This document shows positions 12,400-13,183 of a stretch of 13,183 bases of DNA, in pieces. Source of the DNA: an uncultured Eubacteriales bacterium (GTDB lineage: Bacteria; Bacillota; Clostridia; Christensenellales; CAG-917); NCBI GenBank assembly GCA_900551145.1, contig URUQ01000026.1, positions 1 to 13,183 on the forward strand, written 5' to 3'. Position numbers and translations under genes: made by a program. The notes under the pieces are model-generated. The model saw nothing but the letters and a program-made list of their open reading frames with translations. It searched no databases and was not told the origin of the DNA. The first letter of the stretch is position 1. Each line of letters starts with the position of its first letter.

Positions 12400-13002
12400 A
12401 TGAAAGTTGCAATCGTACTTAACTGCGGACATCAAATCAAGCGAAAAATCAAAGCCGACAAGGTGCTTTGTTGCGACGGCGGATATAGTGTATGCCCCGT
12501 TGACGCCGACGTCATATTGGGCGACTTCGACTCTCTCGAAATGCCCGCCGACGTCGATATCCCCATAGTCAAACACGATACGCACAAGGACGCAAGCGAC
12601 GGAGAACTTGCCGTGTATTACGCAAAAGAAAACCTCGGCGCGGACGAAATCGTGCTGTACGGCGTGACGGGCGGTCGACAAGACCACGTGCTTTGCAATC
12701 TTGCCATTATGCGTCTTGCTCACGACCTCGGCATGAAAGTCAAAGCCGAAGAGGACGGGCTCGACCTATATTACGTCGAGGGGGAATTCGATATCCCCAC
12801 GCAAAAGGGCGAAACGATATCCATACTCCCCTACGGAGAAAGAGCACTCGTGACGGACTCCGAAAACCTCGAATATCCGCTTGACGAGCTAGTGCTCACG
12901 TCTTGCGATTCAAGAGGACTCAGCAACGTATCGCTTGGCGGAAAGATACACATCAACGTCAAATTGGGCGGTGTTTTCGTCTTCCGATACATCAAGTTTT
13001 GA
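12400..13002 (+). CDS. thiN: Thiamine pyrophosphokinase (200 aa)
   Basis: Transfers diphosphate from ATP to thiamine to make thiamine diphosphate, the cofactor of transketolase and pyruvate-converting enzymes; cytoplasmic. The N-terminal catalytic domain has CCDGGYS (24-30), LGDFDS (40-45) that binds metal and diphosphate, KDASDGELA (63-71) in the place of the usual KDxTDxE motif, and GVTGGRQDH (88-96) followed by a conserved Asn100. The C-terminal beta domain (about 125-200) binds thiamine. The length is normal for the family. A GTG six bases upstream (12394) would add two residues, but it lies directly against the -10 box, so ATG 12400 is preferred. There is no ribosome binding site and no space for a TPP riboswitch. 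It stands alone, divergent from the lipase-peptidase operon, with a terminator at 13109. Confidence 0.93.
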   Translation: MKVAIVLNCGHQIKRKIKADKVLCCDGGYSVCPVDADVILGDFDSLEMPADVDIPIVKHDTHKDASDGELAVYYAKENLGADEIVLYGVTGGRQDHVLCNLAIMRLAHDLGMKVKAEEDGLDLYYVEGEFDIPTQKGETISILPYGERALVTDSENLEYPLDELVLTSCDSRGLSNVSLGGKIHINVKLGGVFVFRYIKF

Positions 13003-13081
13003 TTTTTTGAAAAAACTTGACAGTTTTTTTGAAAAATCCCAATAAAATCAAAGCGACGATTGTATATATTGCATAAAACAA
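12992..13081 (-). CDS. Possible small hydrophobic peptide (29 codons)
   Basis: A minus-strand frame convergent with and overlapping the end of the kinase gene by 11 bp. From TTG 13081 it would encode a hydrophobic stretch (FYAIYTIVALILLGFF) followed by a lysine-rich tail, a plausible single-pass membrane peptide. Against it: no ATG, no well-placed ribosome binding site, no promoter between it and the terminator at 13109-13135, and AT-rich sequence that readily gives such residues. Probably not a gene. Confidence 0.15.
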   Translation of the reverse strand: MFYAIYTIVALILLGFFKKTVKFFQKIKT

Positions 13082-13108
13082 TTCATCGTTTTCAAACCTT
13101 TCTAACGA

Positions 13109-13135
13109 AAAAAGCACGGCTTGACCGTGCTTTTT
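13109..13135. terminator. Terminator after thiamine pyrophosphokinase
   Basis: AAAAAGCACGG (13109-13119), loop CTTGA, CCGTGCTTTTT (13125-13135): an 11-bp perfect stem with A and T runs that could act in either direction. It lies about 107 bp past the stop codon; the stretch between has an imperfect AT-rich hairpin (about 13056-13088) and no clear gene. Confidence 0.85.
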
Positions 13136-13158
13136 GATTTGTTTATTGAAAATGGAGC

Positions 13159-13183
13159 AGTGATATTGCACTTCGTGCAGTGA
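13159..13183 (+). repeat. Start of a second AGTGATATT hairpin array, cut by the window edge
   Basis: AGTGATATT (13159-13167), hairpin GCAC-TTC-GTGC (13168-13178), then AGTGA to the last base. It has the same spacer and orientation as the array at 9947, with a 4-bp stem that gives a 20-bp unit. More units probably follow beyond the window. Confidence 0.8.

Noticed and set aside
12301..12723. 141-residue N-terminal extension of the lipase-like hydrolase
   Set aside because: It lies upstream of the mapped promoter motif and antisense to the thiamine pyrophosphokinase gene; the hydrolase domain starts normally at ATG 12300.
13017..13135. Small RNA after the kinase gene
   Set aside because: TTGACA at 13017 has only a poor -10 (AATAAA at 18 bp), and the terminator at 13109 is explained as the end of the kinase transcript.

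Overview
The window looks like chromosomal DNA from an uncultured low-to-mid-GC Bacillota (Firmicutes), probably a clostridial anaerobe. The basis is strong AGGAGG-type ribosome binding sites, sigma-A promoters, an HrcA/CIRCE-controlled clpB, a heterodimeric Firmicutes-type ABC exporter and a radical-SAM anaerobic sulfatase-maturase. The lineage is an inference; there is no rRNA, tRNA or phylogenetic marker here to settle it.

Layout, left to right. Positions 1-312 carry no gene but hold inverted repeats and one copy of a dispersed hairpin repeat. A 150-residue protein of unknown function (313-765, minus) has a near-consensus promoter that places the transcription start on its ATG. Positions 801-1037 are repeat-dense, ending in a nested inverted repeat that includes the 3' end of the next gene. 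Two overlapping minus-strand genes (1021-2991 and 2984-4837) encode the two halves of a multidrug-type ABC exporter. A divergent TetR-family regulator (5172-5750) is its probable local controller. clpB (5961-8549) follows its own terminator, a consensus promoter and a CIRCE operator. Positions 8550-8819 hold a bidirectional terminator and a second nested inverted repeat. The sulfatase-maturase (8820-9941, minus) is followed by about 480 bp of intergenic repeats (9942-10420). A minus-strand operon (12300 to 10421) encodes a monoacylglycerol-lipase-like hydrolase and a P1-family self-processing aminopeptidase. Thiamine pyrophosphokinase (12400-13002, plus) is divergent from it and appears to be leaderless.

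Functionally the genes are mostly housekeeping or stress related: drug or lipid export with a local repressor, heat-shock disaggregation, radical-SAM protein maturation, lipid and peptide hydrolysis, and thiamine diphosphate synthesis. I see no defence island, prophage, CRISPR array or biosynthetic cluster.

The unusual content is between the genes. A 22-bp-period array has a constant AGTGATATT spacer alternating with small hairpins whose stems differ from unit to unit yet still pair; it restarts at the right edge of the window. There are also two 32-bp heptamer arrays each linked to a GGAATATTCC palindrome, a composite element ending in GTCATTGCG/CGCAATGAC between 21-bp direct repeats, and two long nested inverted repeats placed against gene stop codons.
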